64,000 nucleotides of DNA from Helicobacter pullorum NCTC 12824. Lineage in GTDB: Bacteria; Campylobacterota; Campylobacteria; Campylobacterales; Helicobacteraceae. The stretch spans positions 218,206-282,205 of the forward strand of contig NZ_JAERIT010000001.1 in the NCBI RefSeq assembly GCF_017979475.1. Direction: 5' to 3'. The notes beneath the pieces were generated by a model that saw only the letters and a program-made list of their open reading frames with translations, made no database searches and was not told the DNA's origin. Below, in pieces: positions 27,591 through 46,476 of this stretch; the first letter of the stretch is position 1; each line of letters begins with the position of its first letter. The position numbers and the translations under genes were made by a program.

Positions 27591-28790
27591 ATGGCTAAGG
27601 AAAAATATGTCAAATCAAAACCCCATGTAAATATTGGAACTATCGGGCATGTTGACCATGGTAAAACAACTTTAAGTGCTGCGATTTCTGCTGTTCTATC
27701 CACAAAGGGTTTGGCGGAGATGAAAGATTATGATAATATCGATAACGCTCCAGAAGAAAAAGAGCGTGGTATTACTATCGCAACTTCACACATTGAGTAT
27801 GAAACAGAAAAAAGACACTATGCGCACGTAGATTGCCCCGGACACGCTGACTATGTTAAGAATATGATTACAGGTGCAGCACAAATGGATGGTGCGATTC
27901 TTGTTGTTTCTGCTGCTGATGGTCCAATGCCACAAACAAGAGAGCATATTTTGCTATCTCGTCAAGTTGGTGTTCCTTATATTGTAGTATTTATGAATAA
28001 ACAAGATATGGTTGATGATCCAGAATTGTTAGAATTAGTTGAAATGGAAATTAGAGAGCTTTTATCAAGCTATGAATTCCCCGGAGATGATACTCCAATC
28101 ATTGCAGGTTCTGCTCTTAAGGCACTTGAGGAAGCAAAAGCAGGAAGTTTAGGTGAGTGGAGTGAAAAAATCATGAAGCTTATGGATGCAGTAGATGAGT
28201 ATATTCCAACTCCTGTGCGTGAAACAGATAAAACTTTCCTTATGCCAATTGAAGATGTATTCTCAATTGCAGGTCGTGGAACAGTTGTTACAGGAAGAAT
28301 TGAAAGAGGTATCGTAAAAGTTGGTGATGAGATTGAAATCGTAGGTATTAGACCAACACAAAAAACAACAGTAACTGGCGTTGAAATGTTTAGAAAAGAA
28401 CTTGATCAAGGTGAAGCTGGTGATAATGTTGGGGTACTTCTAAGAGGAACTAAAAAAGAAGAAGTTGAAAGAGGTATGGTATTATGTAAGCCCGGCTCAA
28501 TCACTCCTCACAAAAAATTTGAAGGCGAAATCTATGTTCTTTCAAAAGAGGAAGGCGGAAGACATACTCCATTCTTTAATGGTTATAGACCACAATTCTA
28601 TGTAAGAACAACAGATATCACTGGTTCTATCGCATTGCCAGAAGGTGTAGAAATGGTTATGCCAGGTGATAATATCAAAATCACTGTTGAATTAATCAAC
28701 CCAATTGCACTTGAAGAGGGAACAAGATTTGCTATCCGTGAAGGTGGTAGAACTGTAGGTGCAGGTGTTGTTACAAAGATTATTGAATAG
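27591..28790 (+). CDS. tuf: Translation elongation factor Tu
   Basis: Delivers aminoacyl-tRNA to the ribosome as a GTP complex. GTP-binding motifs are G1 'GHVDHGKT' (residues 19-26), G3 'DCPGHADY' and G4 'NKQD'; the 'RGITI' switch I and the beta-barrel domains 2 and 3 are complete over 399 residues. AGGAGAAG precedes ATG. Placed after four tRNAs and before rpmG; a TAAAAT at 27548-27553 may add a promoter of its own. Confidence 0.98.
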   Translation: MAKEKYVKSKPHVNIGTIGHVDHGKTTLSAAISAVLSTKGLAEMKDYDNIDNAPEEKERGITIATSHIEYETEKRHYAHVDCPGHADYVKNMITGAAQMDGAILVVSAADGPMPQTREHILLSRQVGVPYIVVFMNKQDMVDDPELLELVEMEIRELLSSYEFPGDDTPIIAGSALKALEEAKAGSLGEWSEKIMKLMDAVDEYIPTPVRETDKTFLMPIEDVFSIAGRGTVVTGRIERGIVKVGDEIEIVGIRPTQKTTVTGVEMFRKELDQGEAGDNVGVLLRGTKKEEVERGMVLCKPGSITPHKKFEGEIYVLSKEEGGRHTPFFNGYRPQFYVRTTDITGSIALPEGVEMVMPGDNIKITVELINPIALEEGTRFAIREGGRTVGAGVVTKIIE

Positions 28791-28798
28791 GCTTTAAA

Positions 28799-28969
28799 AT
28801 GGCTAAAGGTAATCGTGTAAAAATTGGTCTCAAATGTTCTGAATGTGGTGACATTAATTACAGCACTGTAAAAAATGCAAAAACACAAACAGAAAAACTG
28901 GAGCTAAAAAAGTTCTGCCCAAGATTAAATAAACATACAATTCATAAAGAAGTAAAACTTAAAAGCTAG
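28799..28969 (+). CDS. rpmG: 50S ribosomal protein L33
   Basis: 56 residues beginning [18 protein letters not shown] and ending in EVKLKS. Contains a CXXC pair ('CSEC') but the second pair is reduced to a single Cys ('[10 protein letters not shown]'), so zinc binding by four cysteines is not complete. ATG lies 8 bases after the tuf stop. Small rRNA-binding protein of the 50S E-site region. Confidence 0.95.
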   Translation: MAKGNRVKIGLKCSECGDINYSTVKNAKTQTEKLELKKFCPRLNKHTIHKEVKLKS

Positions 28970-28998
28970 GGGATTTTCCCTTAGCTTTTTGTTTTTTT
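28962..28998 (+). terminator. Rho-independent terminator after rpmG
   Basis: AAAGCTA pairs with TAGCTTT around a GGGG/CCC inner stem and is followed by two T-runs. The stop codon of rpmG is in the left arm. It separates the tuf operon from tRNA-Trp. Confidence 0.75.
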
Positions 28999-29000
28999 GT

Positions 29001-29076
29001 AGGTCAGTAGCTCCAATGGTAGAGCGTCGGTCTCCAAAACCGAGTGTTGGGGGTTCGAGTCCCTCCTGGCCTGCCA
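29001..29076 (+). tRNA. tRNA-Trp (CCA)
   Basis: 76 bases, acceptor AGGTCAG with CTGGCCT (one G-T pair), seven-base anticodon loop CTCCAAA giving CCA at 29034-29036, encoded 3' CCA. Position before secE is conserved in many bacteria. Confidence 0.95.
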
Positions 29077-29104
29077 TTTTGGAATAAAGAGAGACAAACA
29101 AGTG

Positions 29105-29284
29105 ATGAAAAAATTAATAAATTATTATAGACTATCTAGAGAAGAGTTATCAAAAGTTATTTTTCCCACAAAAGAACAAGTAAGAAATGCTTTTATTTCT
29201 GTTATTATGGTTGTAACAATTATTGCTCTATTTTTAGCACTGGTTGATTTCATTCTTGGCAGTTTTGTTTCTAGTATTTTATAA
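29105..29284 (+). CDS. secE: Preprotein translocase subunit SecE
   Basis: 59 residues: an amphipathic N-terminal helix ('LSREELSKVIFPTKEQV') followed by a single membrane segment ('VIMVVTIIALFLALVDFIL'), the short one-helix SecE form. Clamps SecY in the inner membrane. A GTG at 29102 is in frame directly before the ATG; the ATG is preferred by default. Confidence 0.92.
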   Translation: MKKLINYYRLSREELSKVIFPTKEQVRNAFISVIMVVTIIALFLALVDFILGSFVSSIL

Positions 29285-29300
29285 TTATTAGGATTTATCT

Positions 29301-29831
29301 ATGGCGTTGTATTGGTATGCGATTCAAACATATTTTGGTAGTGAACAAGCAGTAAAACGTGGTATTGAAAATCTTGTAAAAGAGCATCATTTAGAAGAGC
29401 GTTTGACAGATATCGTTGTTCCAACAGAAGATATTATTGAAGTTAAGAATAATAAGAAAAAGATAAGCGAAAGAAGTCTCTATCCGGGATATGTTTTTAT
29501 ACGGGTTGATCTTGATACAGCATTATGGCATACAATCCAATCTTTACCAAAAGTCAGTCGTTTTATTGGTGAAGCAAAAAAACCTACTCCTTTGAGTGAA
29601 GCAGATATTAATCACATCATTGAAAAGGTGCAAAATCGTGCAGCTCCCAAACCAAAAATCATTTTTGAAGCAGGTGAAGTTGTTAGAATTATTGAAGGTC
29701 CTTTTGCGAATTTCACTGGGACGGTGGAAGAATATGATATGGAACATAGAAAGCTAAAACTCAATGTTTCAATTTTTGGTAGAAGTACTCCTATTGAAAT
29801 ACTTTATTCACAAGTGGAAAAAATAGTTTAA
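29301..29831 (+). CDS. nusG: Transcription antitermination factor NusG
   Basis: Binds RNA polymerase and couples it to the ribosome. NGN domain starts 'WYAIQTYFGSEQAVKRGI', with 'YPGYVFIRVDL' and 'KVSRFIGEA'; C-terminal KOW domain 'FEAGEVVRIIEGPFANFTGTV'. 176 residues, no insertion. Follows secE by 16 bases. Confidence 0.97.
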   Translation: MALYWYAIQTYFGSEQAVKRGIENLVKEHHLEERLTDIVVPTEDIIEVKNNKKKISERSLYPGYVFIRVDLDTALWHTIQSLPKVSRFIGEAKKPTPLSEADINHIIEKVQNRAAPKPKIIFEAGEVVRIIEGPFANFTGTVEEYDMEHRKLKLNVSIFGRSTPIEILYSQVEKIV

Positions 29832-29853
29832 TTACTAAAAACAAGGATAAGTT

Positions 29854-30279
29854 ATGGCAAAGAAAATCATTGGCGAACTTAAGCTTCAAATCCCTGCAGG
29901 TAAGGCAAATCCATCTCCACCAGTAGGTCCAGCATTAGGACAACGCGGTGTAAATATTATGGAATTTTGTAAAGCTTTTAATGAAAAAACTAAAGATATG
30001 GGAGATTTTAATATTCCAGTATTAATTACAGTTTATCAAGATAAGAGTTTTACATTTGTTACAAAAAAACCACCTGTAACAGATTTAATTAAAAAAGCCG
30101 CAGGAATCCAAAAAGGTTCTGATAATCCATTAAAAAATAAAGTTGGTAAATTAACAAAAGCACAAGTAATGGAAATTGTAAAAACTAAAATGGATGATTT
30201 GAATGCAAATTCAGAGGAAGCAGCTATTAAAATTATCGAAGGAAGTGCTCGCAGTATGGGCATTGAAGTTGTAGAATAA
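29854..30279 (+). CDS. rplK: 50S ribosomal protein L11
   Basis: GTPase-centre protein binding 23S rRNA helices 43/44. 141 residues with '[20 protein letters not shown]' and '[12 protein letters not shown]' (thiostrepton-region loop) and C-terminal '[10 protein letters not shown]'. Confidence 0.98.
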   Translation: MAKKIIGELKLQIPAGKANPSPPVGPALGQRGVNIMEFCKAFNEKTKDMGDFNIPVLITVYQDKSFTFVTKKPPVTDLIKKAAGIQKGSDNPLKNKVGKLTKAQVMEIVKTKMDDLNANSEEAAIKIIEGSARSMGIEVVE

Positions 30280-30302
30280 AAAAGACGCGTTGGAGTATAA
30301 AT

Positions 30303-31007
30303 ATGGCGAAAAAATTAACTAAAAGAATGCAAAATCTACTAGAAAAAGTAGATTGTAAAAAGATATACGATATTACAACCGCTTCTGCAACAGTGAAATC
30401 TTTAGCATCTGCTAAATTTGATGAAACAGTTGAGATAGCGTTGAGCTTGGGTGTAGATCCTAGACATGCTGATCAAATGATACGTGGAGCGGTTGTTTTG
30501 CCTAATGGAACAGGTAAAAATGTTCGTGTTGCAGTATTTGCAAAAGGTGTTAAGGCAGATGAGGCTAAAGCAGCAGGAGCAGATATTGTAGGAGATGAAG
30601 ATTTAGCAGAGCAAATCAAAGCAGGTGATTTGAACTTTGATATGGTAATTGCAACTCCAGATATGATGGCTTTGGTTGGTAAAGTAGGTAGAATCCTTGG
30701 TCCAAAAGGTTTGATGCCAAATCCAAAAACAGGAACAGTGACTATGGAGGTATCAAAAGCGGTAAGCAATGCTAAGAGCGGTCAAGTCAATTATCGTGTT
30801 GATAAAAAAGGTATTGTTCATGCACCAGTTGGAAAAGTAAGCTTTGATGCTAAAAAATTAGAAGAAAATATCATTGCGCTTGTAAGGAATATCAACCGAC
30901 AAAAACCTGCAACTGCAAAAGGTAAATATATTAAAAATGCTACTTTATCATTAACAATGAGTCCTTCATTAAAGCTTGATACTCAAGAGTTAATTGATAT
31001 GAAATAA
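30303..31007 (+). CDS. rplA: 50S ribosomal protein L1
   Basis: L1 stalk protein and usual translational repressor of its own operon. 234 residues, including '[15 protein letters not shown]', '[16 protein letters not shown]' and '[12 protein letters not shown]'. 23 bases after rplK. Confidence 0.98.
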   Translation: MAKKLTKRMQNLLEKVDCKKIYDITTASATVKSLASAKFDETVEIALSLGVDPRHADQMIRGAVVLPNGTGKNVRVAVFAKGVKADEAKAAGADIVGDEDLAEQIKAGDLNFDMVIATPDMMALVGKVGRILGPKGLMPNPKTGTVTMEVSKAVSNAKSGQVNYRVDKKGIVHAPVGKVSFDAKKLEENIIALVRNINRQKPATAKGKYIKNATLSLTMSPSLKLDTQELIDMK

Positions 31008-31027
31008 TTTATTCTTGTTTTTATCTT

Positions 31028-31088
31028 AGACTAATGACTATAGGAGCTTTGAAAAAAGCTTAAAAATTCCTATATAAGTCTTTCGTCT
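31028..31088 (+). promoter_or_regulatory. rplJ-rplL leader structure (L10-binding type)
   Basis: A multi-part fold in the rplA-rplJ spacer: AGAC (31028-31031) pairs GTCT (31085-31088), GACT (31036-31039) pairs AGTC (31077-31080), ATAGGA (31040-31045) pairs TCCTAT (31068-31073) and GCTTT pairs AAAGC inside it. Ends just before the AAAGGAGG ribosome site of rplJ, the expected place for the L10(L7/L12)4 autoregulatory leader. No T-run, so translational rather than termination control is likely. Confidence 0.65.
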
Positions 31089-31102
31089 GAAAGGAGGTTA
31101 AA

Positions 31103-31585
31103 ATGACAAAAGCAGAGAAAAGTGCCCTAATTGAGAAATTAACAACTGAATTTAAAGCATCTAAAGCGATAGCAGTTTGTGATTATAAAGGTCTCACAGT
31201 AAAAGAATTAGAAGCTTTGAGAGCGGATATTAGGTCTCAAAATGCAAAAGTTCAAGTGATTAAAAATACTTTAGCTTCTATTGCATTGAAAAACTCTAAT
31301 ATTGAAGGATTAGAGCTAAGAGAGAATAATATCTTTTTGTGGGGTGAAGACCAAATTTCTTTATCCAAAGCAGTTTGTAAATTTTCAAACTCAGTTGGTG
31401 GAAAATTGATCATTAAAGCTGGTTATTATGAAGGTGCTTTGGTTGATGCAAAACACATTGAAGCAGTTTCAAAACTACCTTCAAAAGAAGAGCTTATTGG
31501 TATGTTGTTGTCTGTATGGACTGCCCCTGCTCGCTATTTTGTTACAGGGTTGGATAATTTACGAAAACAAAAAGAATCTGAATAA
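31103..31585 (+). CDS. rplJ: 50S ribosomal protein L10
   Basis: Base of the L7/L12 stalk; 160 residues with '[20 protein letters not shown]' and the C-terminal helix that carries L7/L12 dimers. A strong AAAGGAGG site lies ahead of the ATG and abuts the leader structure. Confidence 0.97.
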   Translation: MTKAEKSALIEKLTTEFKASKAIAVCDYKGLTVKELEALRADIRSQNAKVQVIKNTLASIALKNSNIEGLELRENNIFLWGEDQISLSKAVCKFSNSVGGKLIIKAGYYEGALVDAKHIEAVSKLPSKEELIGMLLSVWTAPARYFVTGLDNLRKQKESE

Positions 31586-31604
31586 TATAATAAGGAGATG
31601 AATT

Positions 31605-31982
31605 ATGGCAATTTCAAAAGAAGAAGTATTAGAATACATTGGTAATCTTTCTGTAATGGAACTCTCAGAGCTTGTAAAAGCATTTGAAGAGAAATTTGGT
31701 GTTTCTGCAGCTCCAACTGTTGTTGCTGGTGGTGCCGTTGCTGGTGGTGCTGCTGGTGGTGGAGAAGAAAAAACTGAGTTTGATATTATCCTTGCAGATA
31801 GCGGAGATAAGAAAATCAATGTTATCAAGGTAGTAAGAGAAGTTACAGGTCTTGGCTTGAAAGAAGCAAAAGATGCAGTTGAGAAAACTCCATTTACTGT
31901 TAAAGAAGGTGTTAAAAAAGAAGACGCTGAAGCAATTAAAGCAAAATTTGAAGAAGCTGGTGCTAAAGTCGAAATTAAATAA
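31605..31982 (+). CDS. rplL: 50S ribosomal protein L7/L12
   Basis: Stalk protein recruiting translation GTPases. 125 residues: N-terminal dimer helices, a Gly/Ala/Val-rich hinge ('[14 protein letters not shown]'), and the C-terminal domain ('[22 protein letters not shown]'). RBS AAGGAG. Confidence 0.98.
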   Translation: MAISKEEVLEYIGNLSVMELSELVKAFEEKFGVSAAPTVVAGGAVAGGAAGGGEEKTEFDIILADSGDKKINVIKVVREVTGLGLKEAKDAVEKTPFTVKEGVKKEDAEAIKAKFEEAGAKVEIK

Positions 31983-31991
31983 AGTCATAAG

Positions 31992-32011
31992 AGGGGAGTT
32001 TAGGCTCCCTT
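31992..32011 (+). promoter_or_regulatory. Hairpin between rplL and rpoBC (attenuator-like)
   Basis: A 7-bp GC-rich stem (AGGGGAG with CTCCCTT, one G-T pair) and a 6-base loop, followed by TCATTTTTCTT. Position matches the partial terminator that lets fewer polymerases pass from ribosomal genes into rpoB in other bacteria. Confidence 0.6.
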
Positions 32012-32039
32012 TCATTTTTCTTCCAAAATTCTACATTAA

Positions 32040-40703
<8,664 letters not shown>

Positions 40704-40798
40704 GGTTATTTAAACCTTAATTTAAGCAAAGATAAAGTGTGATTTGAATATAATCCGCTTCATTTTCTCTATTGAAATTATTTTAAGAAGGAATACAA

Positions 40799-41188
40799 GT
40801 GCCAACTATTAACCAGTTGATTAGAAAAGAACGAAAAAAAGTTATTAAGAAATCAAAGTCTCCAGCTTTGGTAGTTTGCCCCCAAAGAAGAGGGGTTTGT
40901 ACTCGTGTTTATACAACAACGCCTAAAAAACCTAACTCTGCTTTGAGAAAAGTAGCAAAAGTTAGATTAACGAGCGGGTTTGAGGTAATTAGTTATATTC
41001 CCGGTGAAGGACATAACTTACAAGAGCACTCTATCGTGCTTATTCGTGGCGGTAGGGTAAAAGATTTACCGGGTGTTAAATACCATATTATCCGTGGTGC
41101 ATTAGATACTGCAGGTGTTGCAAAAAGAACAGTTTCACGCAGTAAGTATGGTGCTAAAAAAGCTAAATCAGGCGATTCTAAAAAGTAA
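40799..41188 (+). CDS. rpsL: 30S ribosomal protein S12
   Basis: Decoding-centre protein. 129 residues, GTG start preceded by AAGAAGGAA. The '[12 protein letters not shown]' and '[11 protein letters not shown]' blocks are wild type at the lysines that give streptomycin resistance when changed. Separated from rpoBC by 95 bases, which may hold a promoter (ATAATC near 40751). Confidence 0.98.
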   Translation: MPTINQLIRKERKKVIKKSKSPALVVCPQRRGVCTRVYTTTPKKPNSALRKVAKVRLTSGFEVISYIPGEGHNLQEHSIVLIRGGRVKDLPGVKYHIIRGALDTAGVAKRTVSRSKYGAKKAKSGDSKK

Positions 41189-41197
41189 GTGAGGTAA

Positions 41198-41668
<471 letters not shown>

Positions 41669-41672
41669 TTCC

Positions 41673-41696
41673 TTTAGAAGGTTTTTTCCTTCTAAA
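41673..41696 (+). promoter_or_regulatory. Perfect 9-bp hairpin between rpsG and fusA
   Basis: TTTAGAAGG, six Ts, then CCTTCTAAA. No T-run follows, so it is an RNA processing/stability element or weak attenuator rather than a full terminator. Confidence 0.6.
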
Positions 41697-41741
41697 ATTC
41701 CTGCATTTCTTTAGAAAATTATATTCTCAAAGGATTACAAA

Positions 41742-43823
41742 ATGGCTAGAAAAACCCCATTAAATAGAATTAGAAATATTGGTATTGCAGCACATATTGA
41801 TGCTGGTAAAACAACAACTTCTGAAAGAATCTTGTTTTATACTGGTGTAAGTCATAAAATCGGTGAAGTGCATGATGGTGCTGCAACGATGGATTGGATG
41901 GAACAAGAAAAAGAAAGAGGTATCACAATTACTTCTGCTGCGACAACTTGTTTTTGGAAAGATCATCAAATCAACCTTATTGATACTCCCGGACACGTGG
42001 ATTTTACAATCGAAGTAGAAAGATCAATGCGTGTTTTGGATGGTGCTGTTGCTGTATTTTGTTCTGTTGGTGGGGTTCAACCACAAAGTGAAACTGTATG
42101 GAGACAAGCTAATAAATATGGTGTTCCACGAATTGTTTTTGTAAATAAAATGGATAGAATTGGAGCAAACTTTTATAATGTAGAATCTCAAATTGCTAAC
42201 CGATTAAAAGCAAGACCAGTTCCGCTTGTAATTCCAATTGGAGCAGAAGATACTTTTAAGGGCGTAGTGGATCTTATTCAAATGAAAGCGATTGTTTGGA
42301 ATGATGAATCTATGGGTGCGAAGTATGATATCGAAGAGATTCCTGCAGATTTGGTAGAAAAGGCAAATGAATATCGTGAAAAAATGGTGGAGTTTGCTGC
42401 AGAACAAGATGAAGCTTTGATGGAAAAATACCTTGGTGGTGAGGAATTAAGCACAGAGGAAATTAAAGCAGCTATTAAAAAAGGCTGTTTGGCAATGGAA
42501 ATTATCCCTATGCTTTGTGGTTCTAGCTTTAAAAATAAAGGGGTTCAAACATTACTAGATGCAGTTATTGATTATTTGCCTGCTCCAACAGAAGTGGCTG
42601 ATATCCGTGGTGTTGATGCAAAAGATGAAGAAAAAGAAATTAGCGTAAAATCTACAGATGATGGAGAATTTGCAGGATTGGCTTTCAAGATTATGACAGA
42701 CCCATTTGTAGGGCAATTAACTTTCGTGCGTGTATATCGTGGAAGTTTAGAATCTGGAAGTTATGTGCTTAATTCTACCAAAGGCAAGAAAGAGCGTGTA
42801 GGGCGATTGCTAAAAATGCACTCCAACAAACGCGAAGATATCAAAGAAGTGTATGCAGGGGAGATTTGTGCTTTTGTTGGTTTGAAGGAAACATTGACAG
42901 GAGATACACTTTGTTCTGAAAAAGAGCCAGTGATTTTGGAGAGAATGGAATTCCCAGATCCGGTTATTTCTATTGCTGTAGAGCCAAAAACAAAAGCTGA
43001 TCAAGAAAAAATGGCTTTAGCGTTGGCAAAACTTGCTGAAGAAGATCCAAGCTTTAGGGTGCATACAGATGAAGAATCTGGACAAACCATCATTTCTGGT
43101 ATGGGTGAATTGCACTTAGAGATTATTGTAGATAGATTAAAAAGAGAGTTTAAAGTAGAAGCAGAAGTGGGACAACCACAAGTAGCATTCCGTGAAACTA
43201 TCCGCCAAAGTGTAGAGCAAGAGTGTAAATACGCTAAACAATCTGGTGGTAGAGGGCAATATGGGCATGTCTTTATTCGCTTAGAGCCACAAGAGCCGGG
43301 CAAAGGTTATGAGTTTGTGAATAATATCTCAGGTGGTGTAATTCCTAAAGAGTATATTCCCGCAGTTGATAAAGGGATTCAAGAAGCAATGCAAAATGGT
43401 GTATTAGCTGGGTATCCTGTAGTTGATTTTAAAGTAACATTGTATGATGGTAGTTACCATGATGTGGATTCATCAGAAATGGCATTTAAAATCGCTGGTT
43501 CTATGGCTTTCAAAGATGCGTGTCGCAAAGCAGGTGCAGTATTGCTAGAACCTATGATGAAAGTAGAAGTGGAAGTCCCTGAAGAATATATGGGTGATGT
43601 AATTGGAGATTTGAATCGTAGAAGAGGGCAGATTAATTCAATGGATGATAGAATGGGATTGAAAATTGTTAATGCGTTTGTCCCATTAGCAGAGATGTTT
43701 GGCTATTCTACAGATTTGCGTTCTGCTACACAAGGGCGTGGGACTTACACAATGGAATTTGACCATTATGGTGAAGTGCCAAGCAATATTTCTAAAGAAA
43801 TTATGGAAAAAAGAAATGGCTAA
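41742..43823 (+). CDS. fusA: Translation elongation factor G
   Basis: GTPase that drives tRNA translocation and, with RRF, ribosome recycling. G1 'AHIDAGKTT', G3 'DTPGHVDFT', G4 'NKMDR', complete domains II to V over 693 residues ('[11 protein letters not shown]', '[18 protein letters not shown]'). AAAGGATT precedes the ATG. Last gene of the rpsL-rpsG-fusA set; tuf is not after it but upstream of the whole cluster. Confidence 0.98.
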   Translation: MARKTPLNRIRNIGIAAHIDAGKTTTSERILFYTGVSHKIGEVHDGAATMDWMEQEKERGITITSAATTCFWKDHQINLIDTPGHVDFTIEVERSMRVLDGAVAVFCSVGGVQPQSETVWRQANKYGVPRIVFVNKMDRIGANFYNVESQIANRLKARPVPLVIPIGAEDTFKGVVDLIQMKAIVWNDESMGAKYDIEEIPADLVEKANEYREKMVEFAAEQDEALMEKYLGGEELSTEEIKAAIKKGCLAMEIIPMLCGSSFKNKGVQTLLDAVIDYLPAPTEVADIRGVDAKDEEKEISVKSTDDGEFAGLAFKIMTDPFVGQLTFVRVYRGSLESGSYVLNSTKGKKERVGRLLKMHSNKREDIKEVYAGEICAFVGLKETLTGDTLCSEKEPVILERMEFPDPVISIAVEPKTKADQEKMALALAKLAEEDPSFRVHTDEESGQTIISGMGELHLEIIVDRLKREFKVEAEVGQPQVAFRETIRQSVEQECKYAKQSGGRGQYGHVFIRLEPQEPGKGYEFVNNISGGVIPKEYIPAVDKGIQEAMQNGVLAGYPVVDFKVTLYDGSYHDVDSSEMAFKIAGSMAFKDACRKAGAVLLEPMMKVEVEVPEEYMGDVIGDLNRRRGQINSMDDRMGLKIVNAFVPLAEMFGYSTDLRSATQGRGTYTMEFDHYGEVPSNISKEIMEKRNG

Positions 43824-43855
43824 GCTTTTTGCTTAGCTTAAAGTTTTATTTTTAC
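43819..43855 (+). terminator. Terminator after fusA
   Basis: GCTAAGC (43819-43825), TTTTT loop, GCTTAGC (43831-43837), then TTAAAGTTTTATTTTT. The fusA stop codon lies in the left arm. Confidence 0.7.
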
Positions 43856-44010
43856 TTCATTAATACTTTTTTAAATTCTTCATTGGTTGTATTTTATACC
43901 TTTTTAAGGCATTTTGCATTACGATTTTATTTTGTTTGGCTTAAGGATTAAGCACACAGCACTTCTTAGATTCTTACTAAAGCTGTCATTGATTATTTTT
44001 AGGAGTTTTT

Positions 44011-45069
44011 ATGCGATTAGCTATTTGGCCTATTTTGGCAGGTGTAGCATTGGGTATTTTAGCGCCTATTTTGGTTTCTTTGGGAAATCCGGGCAATATG
44101 GGAATGTGTGCAGCATGTTTTACGCGTGATATAGCAGGTGGGATAAATTTGCATCAAGCCCCTATCGTGCAATATATTCGTCCTGAAATTATTGGGCTTG
44201 TGTTTGGTGCATTGGTAGCGAGTTTTGCATTTGGAGAGTTTCGCCCTCGTGCTGGGTCTGCACCGGTGGTGCGATTTATGCTTGGATTTTTTGCAATGAT
44301 TGGTGCATTAGTGTTTTTGGGTTGTCCTTGGAGAATGTGGCTTCGATTTAGTGCGGGGGATTTTACTGCAATAGCTGGAATCTTTGGGCTTGTCGCTGGA
44401 ATCCTTATGGGTATATTTTTCTTAAAACGAGGTTTTTCACTTGGGCGTTCTTACCCTGCTAGCAAAGTTGTAGGCTTTGTTTTCCCGCTTTTTGTGCTTG
44501 GGCTTTTTGGGTTGTTGCTTTGGGGGCTTGTAGATTCTTCAGCACCAGTGAAATTTTCGGAAAAAGGTCCGGGTTCACAACACGCACCACTTATTATTTC
44601 ACTTGTTGCTGGTTTGTTTTTGGGTGCGATATTTCAAAAAAGTCGTTTTTGTATGATAGCAGCAGTGCGTGATACAATATTGCTCAAAGATACGCATATT
44701 TTGCAAGGTGTCATAGCTCTTGTGGTTGCGGCATTTTTCACAAATCTTGCATTAGGTTTTTTCAATCCCGGGTTTAGCGGACAGCCCATAGCTCATAATG
44801 ATTGGGTTTGGAATTTTTTGGGTATGTTGCTTTCTGGATTTGCTTTTAGTTTGGCAGGTGGTTGTCCGGGTAGGCAACTTGTGCTAAGTGGAGAGGGTGA
44901 TAGTGATGCGGGCGTGTTTGTATTTGGTTTGCTGATGGGTGCGGCATTTGCACATAATTTTAGCCTTGCAAGTTCAGCAAATGGAATTGGAGCAAATGCA
45001 CCGATTGCAGTGTTTGTGGGCATAGTGTTTTGTTTGCTTGTAGCATTGTTTGCAAGAGAAAGGAGATAG
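44011..45069 (+). CDS. yedE: YedE-type membrane protein, putative selenium/sulfur transporter
   Basis: A 352-residue inner-membrane protein with about ten hydrophobic segments, including 'VFLGCPWRMWLRFSAGD', 'KSRFCMIAAVRDTILLKD' and 'GGCPGRQLVLSGEGDSDAGV', the Cys-containing signatures of YeeE/YedE proteins. A subgroup of these is found only with selenium users and is proposed to move a selenium or sulfur species. Start ATG 44011 after AGGAG. End lies 1 base before yedF, and the following three genes fit the same trait. Confidence 0.85.
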   Translation: MRLAIWPILAGVALGILAPILVSLGNPGNMGMCAACFTRDIAGGINLHQAPIVQYIRPEIIGLVFGALVASFAFGEFRPRAGSAPVVRFMLGFFAMIGALVFLGCPWRMWLRFSAGDFTAIAGIFGLVAGILMGIFFLKRGFSLGRSYPASKVVGFVFPLFVLGLFGLLLWGLVDSSAPVKFSEKGPGSQHAPLIISLVAGLFLGAIFQKSRFCMIAAVRDTILLKDTHILQGVIALVVAAFFTNLALGFFNPGFSGQPIAHNDWVWNFLGMLLSGFAFSLAGGCPGRQLVLSGEGDSDAGVFVFGLLMGAAFAHNFSLASSANGIGANAPIAVFVGIVFCLLVALFARERR

Positions 45070-45070
45070 T

Positions 45071-45283
45071 ATGAAACAACTTGATGTTAGAGGGCTTTCT
45101 TGCCCAGAACCGGTGCTAAATCTCAAGCCACTACTTGAAGAAGGTGAAGATACAATAGAAGTATTATGTAGCTGTGGGGCTTCAAGTGATAATATTAAGC
45201 GTATGGCAAGTCATTATGGCTATGCAGTAGAGGTTCTCAAAGAGGAGCAAGGCGAGATAACTTATCATTTACAAAAGCAGTGA
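45071..45283 (+). CDS. yedF: YedF/TusA-family sulfur-carrier protein
   Basis: 70 residues with 'LDVRGLSCPEPVLNLKP', the CPXP motif that carries a persulfide in TusA-like proteins, and an extra CSCG in the middle ('VLCSCGASSDN'). Two-layer alpha/beta fold expected. AGGAGA sits just before the ATG, inside the yedE end. Selenium versus sulfur as cargo is inferred from context only. Confidence 0.85.
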   Translation: MKQLDVRGLSCPEPVLNLKPLLEEGEDTIEVLCSCGASSDNIKRMASHYGYAVEVLKEEQGEITYHLQKQ

Positions 45284-45298
45284 TAGTAAAGGTAGAGT

Positions 45299-46459
45299 GT
45301 GGAACTCCCAAAATTTATTTATTTGGATAATGCTGCTACAAGTTTCCCTAAAGCTCCGGGTGTGAAAGAAGCGGTGTGTGAGTTTATGGAGGGTATTGGG
45401 TCAAGCCCGGGGAGGAGCGCACATACGCTTTCTATCGAATCTGGGCGGATTCTCTACCATACACGCCGACTTTTGGCAGATTTATTGGGCTTAAAAGATT
45501 GCAAAAGAGTGCTTTTCACACTTAATGCCACAATGGCAATCAACACGCTTTTGTTTGGGTTTTTGCAAAAAAATGATGTGGTGGTAACGACATCAATGGA
45601 ACATAATGCTTTGAAGCGTCCCCTTAATGTATTGTGTGAGCGACTAAATATAGAAATTAGGGAGATTCCTTGCACGCAGTTTTGTGAGCTAGATTTAGAA
45701 TCTACTAGAGAGATTCTAAAGGGGGCAAAACTTCTTGCTTGTGCGCATATTAATAATGTTAGTGGAGCAATGATACCACTTGATGAGCTCAGTGTATTGG
45801 CAAAACAAGAAGGGGTAGCATTTTTGCTTGATGCTGCACAAAGTGTGGGTTGTGTAGAAATGCACAATGTGATGGAACAGGTGGATTTTTTGGCATTAAG
45901 TGCGCATAAAGGGCTACTTTCCCCTATGGGTGTGGGGGCATTGGTGATGAGTGATAGGGTTGATACAAAAAGCCTTTCGCCGCTTATATTTGGTGGAACA
46001 GGGAGTTTGAGCGAGGAAGAGATTCAGCCAATGTTTTTGCCCGATAGATTTGAAAGTGGCACACCAAATATGCATGGAATTGCTGGGCTGTGTGCAGGGC
46101 TAAAGTGGATAGAATCTAAAGGCATAGGGGAGATTCACTGCTATGAGATGCAATTAAGGGAGCAACTCACACAAGGATTACAAAAGATAAAAAATCTAAG
46201 AATCTATGAGGTTAAAAATCCTGCTAATGCTACACTTTCGCTTGCAATAGAGGGCAAAAGTGTGTCTGAAGTGGGACTTAGGCTTGATAGGGAGTTTGGA
46301 ATCTGTGCGCGTGTAGGGTTGCATTGCAATCCTGCGACACATAAGATTTTAGGAAGTTTTGAGAGTGGAGGGAGCATACGCTTGAGTGCGGGGATATTTA
46401 CCACACAAGAAGAGATAGAATCTTGTATTGCCGCTCTAGCAACAATTGCAAGAAATTAA
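45299..46459 (+). CDS. Class V aminotransferase (cysteine desulfurase / selenocysteine lyase-like)
   Basis: 386 residues. 'YLDNAATSFPKAPGV' near the start, 'TTSMEHNALKRPL' (PLP-stacking His), 'FLLDAAQSVGCVEM' (cofactor Asp) and 'LALSAHKGLLSPMGVG' with the Schiff-base Lys; near the end 'ARVGLHCNPATHKILGSFESGGSIRLS' carries the catalytic-loop Cys of the group II (CsdB/SclA-like) type. Would free sulfur or selenium from cysteine or selenocysteine. GTG start; a better-placed ATG is absent. It sits between yedF and a DUF3343 gene. Confidence 0.85.
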   Translation: MELPKFIYLDNAATSFPKAPGVKEAVCEFMEGIGSSPGRSAHTLSIESGRILYHTRRLLADLLGLKDCKRVLFTLNATMAINTLLFGFLQKNDVVVTTSMEHNALKRPLNVLCERLNIEIREIPCTQFCELDLESTREILKGAKLLACAHINNVSGAMIPLDELSVLAKQEGVAFLLDAAQSVGCVEMHNVMEQVDFLALSAHKGLLSPMGVGALVMSDRVDTKSLSPLIFGGTGSLSEEEIQPMFLPDRFESGTPNMHGIAGLCAGLKWIESKGIGEIHCYEMQLREQLTQGLQKIKNLRIYEVKNPANATLSLAIEGKSVSEVGLRLDREFGICARVGLHCNPATHKILGSFESGGSIRLSAGIFTTQEEIESCIAALATIARN

Positions 46460-46476
46460 GCAAAAAAGGGGATTTA

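Noticed and set aside
30473..30769. 98-residue frame antisense to rplA
   Set aside because: Mirror of a strongly conserved gene; no start signal or family features. The same holds for the other antisense frames in rpoBC, fusA, accC and flhA.
31722..31765. GGT/GCT repeats in rplL as a microsatellite
   Set aside because: Imperfect and explained by the Gly/Ala hinge of L7/L12.
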